Shown: piece after piece, positions 5,831 through 7,928 of the stretch
Layout: each line of letters starts with the position of its first letter
Numbering within the stretch: position 1 is the first letter of the stretch
NCBI GenBank assembly: GCA_965651255.1
Contig: CBFGRU010000144.1
Span: forward strand, 1-7,928
DNA: 7,928 bases
Direction: 5' to 3'
Origin: CBFGRU01 sp965651255
GTDB lineage: Bacteria > Planctomycetota > Phycisphaerae > Phycisphaerales > SM1A02
Translations under genes and position numbers: made by a program
Notes under the pieces: model-generated
Seen by the model: the letters and a program-made list of their open reading frames with translations, nothing else
What the model was told of the DNA's origin: nothing
Databases searched by the model: none

Positions 5831-7318
5831 ATGACCACTCGAAAGGAGTTCGGTGACTTTCAAACGCCTCGCCAATTGGCGGAGCGGGTCGTCAATCGTG
5901 TGGATCAATTGTTTGGTGAACCAGACGTTGTCGTGGAGCCCACGGCGGGGCTCGGGGCGTTTCTTGCGGCGGCAGCGGCACGCTGGGCAGACGGTGCTGA
6001 GTATTACGGCTACGAACTCAATCCCACGTACGTCGCCCGATGTCGAAAGGCGCTCAGTTCTGTTCCTGCCCGGATCATCCAACGGAACTTCTTCGAGGAG
6101 GATTGGTCGGTCAATCTCTCCAGTCTGCCCGGAAAAAGACTGCTTGTTCTCGGGAACCCGCCGTGGGTCACCAACTCGGGCCTTGGGCAGATCGGCGGCG
6201 GCAATCTTCCGGTGAAGTCGAACAGTGAAGGCCTATGCGGGCTGGATGCACTCACCGGCAAGGCGAACTTCGACATCGCCGAATGGATCATTGTTCGGCT
6301 CATTGAGGCACTACCGTCGAACGGGGCCATCGCGATGCTCTGCAAGACGATGACGGCACGAAAGGTCCTTCGACGCTTTTGGGCGACTGGCCAAGGACCC
6401 AAGAGGGCCTCGATTCATCTGATCGACGCGAAACACGAATTCGGTGTATCGGTCGATGCGTGCCTTTTCTGCGCGACTGGGACGATGACACGGAATTGCG
6501 TTGCGAAGGTGTTTCCCACAATCGAGGCGCATTCGCCGATGAGTCAGTTTGGCTACGAATCGGGGGGACTGGTCGCAGACATTGAGAAGTACCGCGCGAA
6601 TGCCGATCTCGATGGCGGCGACAACCTCTATTCGTGGCGATCTGGCCTGAAGCATGACGCGACCAGCGTCATGGAGTTACATCGGGCCGATGACTTCCTG
6701 ACCAACGGATTTGGCGAACGTGTTTCGATCGAGCCCGAGAGAGTGTTCCCACTCTTGAAATCATCAGACATTGCAGCAGGACGGACCTGTCCACGGAGGG
6801 TCGTGCTGGTAACGCAATCCGCAATTGGCGATGACACATCCCAAATCGAACGGACTGCGCCGAAGACATGGCGGTACCTGCTCAAGCATGCTGCGAACCT
6901 CGACAATCGCAAGAGTTCGATCTATCGAGGGCGCCCGCGATTCTCGATTTTTGGCATCGGGCCGTACTCGTTTGCCCCGTGGAAAGTCGCTATCTCGGGA
7001 TTGTACAAGAAACTGCAATTCACCGTGGTAGGTCCTTTCGAGGGCAAGCCAGTTATGCTGGATGACACTTGCTACTTCATCGGATGTGGCACGAAGAGCG
7101 AGGCGCTCCTGATTCATCGGCTGCTGTCTACTGATGCGGCTCAAGCGTTCCTCGAGTCTCTCGTGTTCTTCGACTCGAAGCGCCCGATCACTATCGATGT
7201 CCTTCGTCGACTCTCCCTCATCGCATTGGCGAAACGAGAAGGCGCCCTGCGTGACCTGATCGGGAATGCACCGACTGAGAGTGTGGGACTGTTCGAGGCC
7301 ATGTCTGCTGCTGGATAG
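5831..7318 (+). CDS. Type II N6-adenine DNA methyltransferase, gamma-class
   Basis: A 495-residue enzyme that would transfer methyl from S-adenosylmethionine to adenine N6 in the site cut by the adjacent endonuclease. ATG 5831 is preferred over GTG 5828 because AGGAGGG (5819-5825) then has 5-base spacing. Motifs in order: X, GDFQTP (8-13); I, VEPTAGLGAF (35-44), the SAM-binding loop; II, YGYELNP with acidic E62; III, around NFFEEDW (86-92); IV, catalytic NPPW (109-112); V-VI, about 147-173 (FDIAEWIIVRLIEAL, GAIAMLCKT). The order X-I-IV with the target-recognition region at the C-terminus is gamma-class. The segment RPRFSIFGIGPYSFAPWKVA (368-387) followed by ISGLYKK is a conserved feature of such C-terminal regions. 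All motifs look intact, so the protein is probably active. G+C (about 55-58% in two 60-base samples) lies between the nuclease and host genes. Start-to-stop spacing indicates co-transcription with the nuclease. Confidence 0.93.
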   Translation: MTTRKEFGDFQTPRQLAERVVNRVDQLFGEPDVVVEPTAGLGAFLAAAAARWADGAEYYGYELNPTYVARCRKALSSVPARIIQRNFFEEDWSVNLSSLPGKRLLVLGNPPWVTNSGLGQIGGGNLPVKSNSEGLCGLDALTGKANFDIAEWIIVRLIEALPSNGAIAMLCKTMTARKVLRRFWATGQGPKRASIHLIDAKHEFGVSVDACLFCATGTMTRNCVAKVFPTIEAHSPMSQFGYESGGLVADIEKYRANADLDGGDNLYSWRSGLKHDATSVMELHRADDFLTNGFGERVSIEPERVFPLLKSSDIAAGRTCPRRVVLVTQSAIGDDTSQIERTAPKTWRYLLKHAANLDNRKSSIYRGRPRFSIFGIGPYSFAPWKVAISGLYKKLQFTVVGPFEGKPVMLDDTCYFIGCGTKSEALLIHRLLSTDAAQAFLESLVFFDSKRPITIDVLRRLSLIALAKREGALRDLIGNAPTESVGLFEAMSAAG

Positions 7319-7458
7319 ACGCCGCCGATTGAACGTTGGCCGTAGAAGCACGTGTCACCGTCGTTAGACGACCTCCAACTGGATGCTCTTCACCGCCGAA
7401 GCGATTCGTCCGCTCAAGTGTCGAATCTCTGACATCCGCCGGAAAAGAAGGCAAAGAC

Positions 7459-7525
7459 GCCGTCCAAGATGGCACAGTTCGCTTCCATGCCTTCACAGAA
7501 GCCAGCAAAGAAGGCATGGACGGCG
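7459..7525. repeat. Two-part inverted repeat downstream of the methyltransferase
   Basis: CCATGCCTTC (7485-7494) and GAAGGCATGG (7510-7519) are a perfect 10-bp inverted pair around a 15-base loop. Outside them CGCCGT (7459-7464) pairs with ACGGCG (7520-7525), leaving a 20-base one-sided bulge. If the inner stem is not formed, the outer pairing extends to 8 bp (CGCCGTCC with GGACGGCG). The arrangement could be a terminator-like RNA structure or a recombination remnant. Confidence 0.5.
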
Positions 7526-7636
7526 CAAAAGAATACTTTGGCGGCGCGCCGGGGCGATGTGCGACCATTTTTGACGATTGCTGATTGGCTCATAAGTGAT
7601 GATTCCGCCTTTGGTTGCCCGCGGCGCAAGGTATGA
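7469..7636 (+). CDS. Possible small basic protein, very weak support
   Basis: A 55-codon frame from ATG 7469 reads MAQFASMPSQKPAKKAWTAQ and goes on to ARRGDVRPFLTIADWL. The first half is Lys/Ala-rich, and the frame is open upstream to 7433 (PPEKKAKTPSK). No ribosome binding site precedes ATG 7469 or the alternative ATG 7487, and the frame overlaps the inverted repeat at 7459-7525. It may be a gene fragment. Confidence 0.18.
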   Translation: MAQFASMPSQKPAKKAWTAQKNTLAARRGDVRPFLTIADWLISDDSAFGCPRRKV

Positions 7637-7767
7637 TCGTCATTTGTAAGAGACAAAAAGCGACACATTCAACTTCATGCACTCTCGCCAAGCGCCGATC
7701 ACGGTTTGCATGCGGCGAAGTTCTTCCACTTCGGGGGAACGTCTGAAAACGGGACCGGTACGTTACT

Positions 7768-7838
7768 CGGCCGCCTGCGCTGTCGATCTTTGGCGGCCGC
7801 GTGCGGTGTCATGATGCGGTGCATGTTGCACGGCCGCC
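7768..7838. repeat. CGGCCGCC repeats able to form alternative stems
   Basis: CGGCCGCC occurs at 7768-7775 and 7831-7838, and its complement GGCGGCCG lies between them at 7792-7799. The middle copy can pair with either flank (loops of 16 or 31 bases). A small GTGCA/TGCAC stem lies within the second interval. This could be an RNA switch or just GC-rich repetition. Confidence 0.4.
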
Positions 7839-7856
7839 GCTCGCGGTGGAGTCGCT

Positions 7857-7876
7857 GGATACCCGCGTTCGCGAGA
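7857..7876. repeat. Degenerate inverted copy of the 5037-5056 palindromic repeat
   Basis: GGATACCCGCGTTCGCGAGA matches the minus-strand core of the upstream element (GGACTCCCGCGTGCGCGGGA) at 16 of 20 positions by hand alignment. Its palindromic symmetry is partly lost. It is in the opposite orientation, so the two copies bracket the restriction-modification genes. Confidence 0.4.
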
Positions 7877-7928
7877 CCCGATAAGGGGTCGGAAGTCTTT
7901 TAAGGGCCGTGTCGCCGGATGATTCGTG

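Larger units (their letters stand above)
7319..7928. other. About 600 bases without a convincing gene; several inverted repeats
   Basis: No frame here has a ribosome binding site plus a recognisable protein. The longest + frames (7336-7584, 7383-7574, 7706-7903) overlap each other and look like chance products of repeated AAGAAGGC words. Structured elements present: a small GTCGT/ACGAC hairpin at 7362-7374, the two-part hairpin at 7459-7525, GTTCTTCC/GGGGGAAC at 7720-7740, and CGGCCGCC/GGCGGCCG at 7768-7799. A -10-like TATGAT is at 7632-7637. No tRNA or standard structural RNA is recognised. Confidence 0.55.

Noticed and set aside
7632..7637. TATGAT -10-like box
   Set aside because: The best -35 candidates (TTGGTT with 15-base or CTTTGG with 17-base spacing) are weak, and no convincing gene follows within the window.
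7218..7668. Minus-strand ORFs of 84 and 116 codons across 7218-7668
   Set aside because: They overlap each other and the methyltransferase end, and are open because of repeated AAGAAGGC words; no start signals.
7706..7903. 65-codon ORF ending WIPAFARPDKGSEVF
   Set aside because: Its end is translated from the degenerate dispersed repeat, and it has no ribosome binding site.
7319..7928. tRNA, tmRNA or 6S RNA in the 3' gene-free stretch
   Set aside because: No T-loop GTTCRA with matching acceptor arms, no tmRNA ends and no 6S-like long bulged hairpin could be recognised by eye.

Overview
The window looks like chromosomal DNA of a high-GC bacterium, most likely a planctomycete (Phycisphaerae-like). 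The best pointer is the C-terminal CxxCGY...CxxCG zinc ribbon on a membrane protein of otherwise unknown family (positions 134-880), a signature I associate with planctomycetes. This is inference from motif style, not from a marker gene. Shine-Dalgarno sequences (GGAGG type) are clear before most genes.

Layout, all on the + strand. (1) 134-880: membrane protein with a zinc ribbon. (2) 1061-2182: exported PepSY-FKBP-FKBP peptidyl-prolyl isomerase, followed by a strong 13-bp hairpin (2287-2315). (3) 2396-4712: a tight three-gene operon joined by two ATGA stop/start overlaps. It encodes a secreted protein of unknown function, an ECF-type sigma factor, and a single-span membrane protein in the position of an anti-sigma factor. 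(4) 4713-5124: a gene-poor junction. It holds a 17-unit heptanucleotide array with an almost invariant GCT (4881-4999) and, 37 bases later, a 20-base palindrome of the widespread 'GGA-TTCCCGCG...CGCGGGAAT' type (5037-5056). (5) 5125-7318: a type II restriction-modification module. It has a HincII-like PD-(D/E)xK endonuclease, apparently with a frame break near its N-terminus, and an N6-adenine methyltransferase with NPPW. (6) 7319-7928: no convincing gene, but several inverted repeats and a degenerate inverted copy of the 5037 palindrome.

The restriction-modification module is probably acquired. G+C counted by hand is 102/240 (42.5%) in the endonuclease (5461-5700), against 46/60 (77%) in a sample of the FKBP gene (1681-1740). 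The two palindrome copies lie in opposite orientation on either side of the module. The endonuclease would cut unmodified DNA and the methyltransferase would protect the host. Whether the endonuclease is functional depends on whether the frame break is real.

I do not see a wholly new multi-gene system. The most unusual items are the heptad array, the Asn-for-Asp HincII-like nuclease with its frame break, and the tandem FKBP whose first domain has lost several active-site residues.
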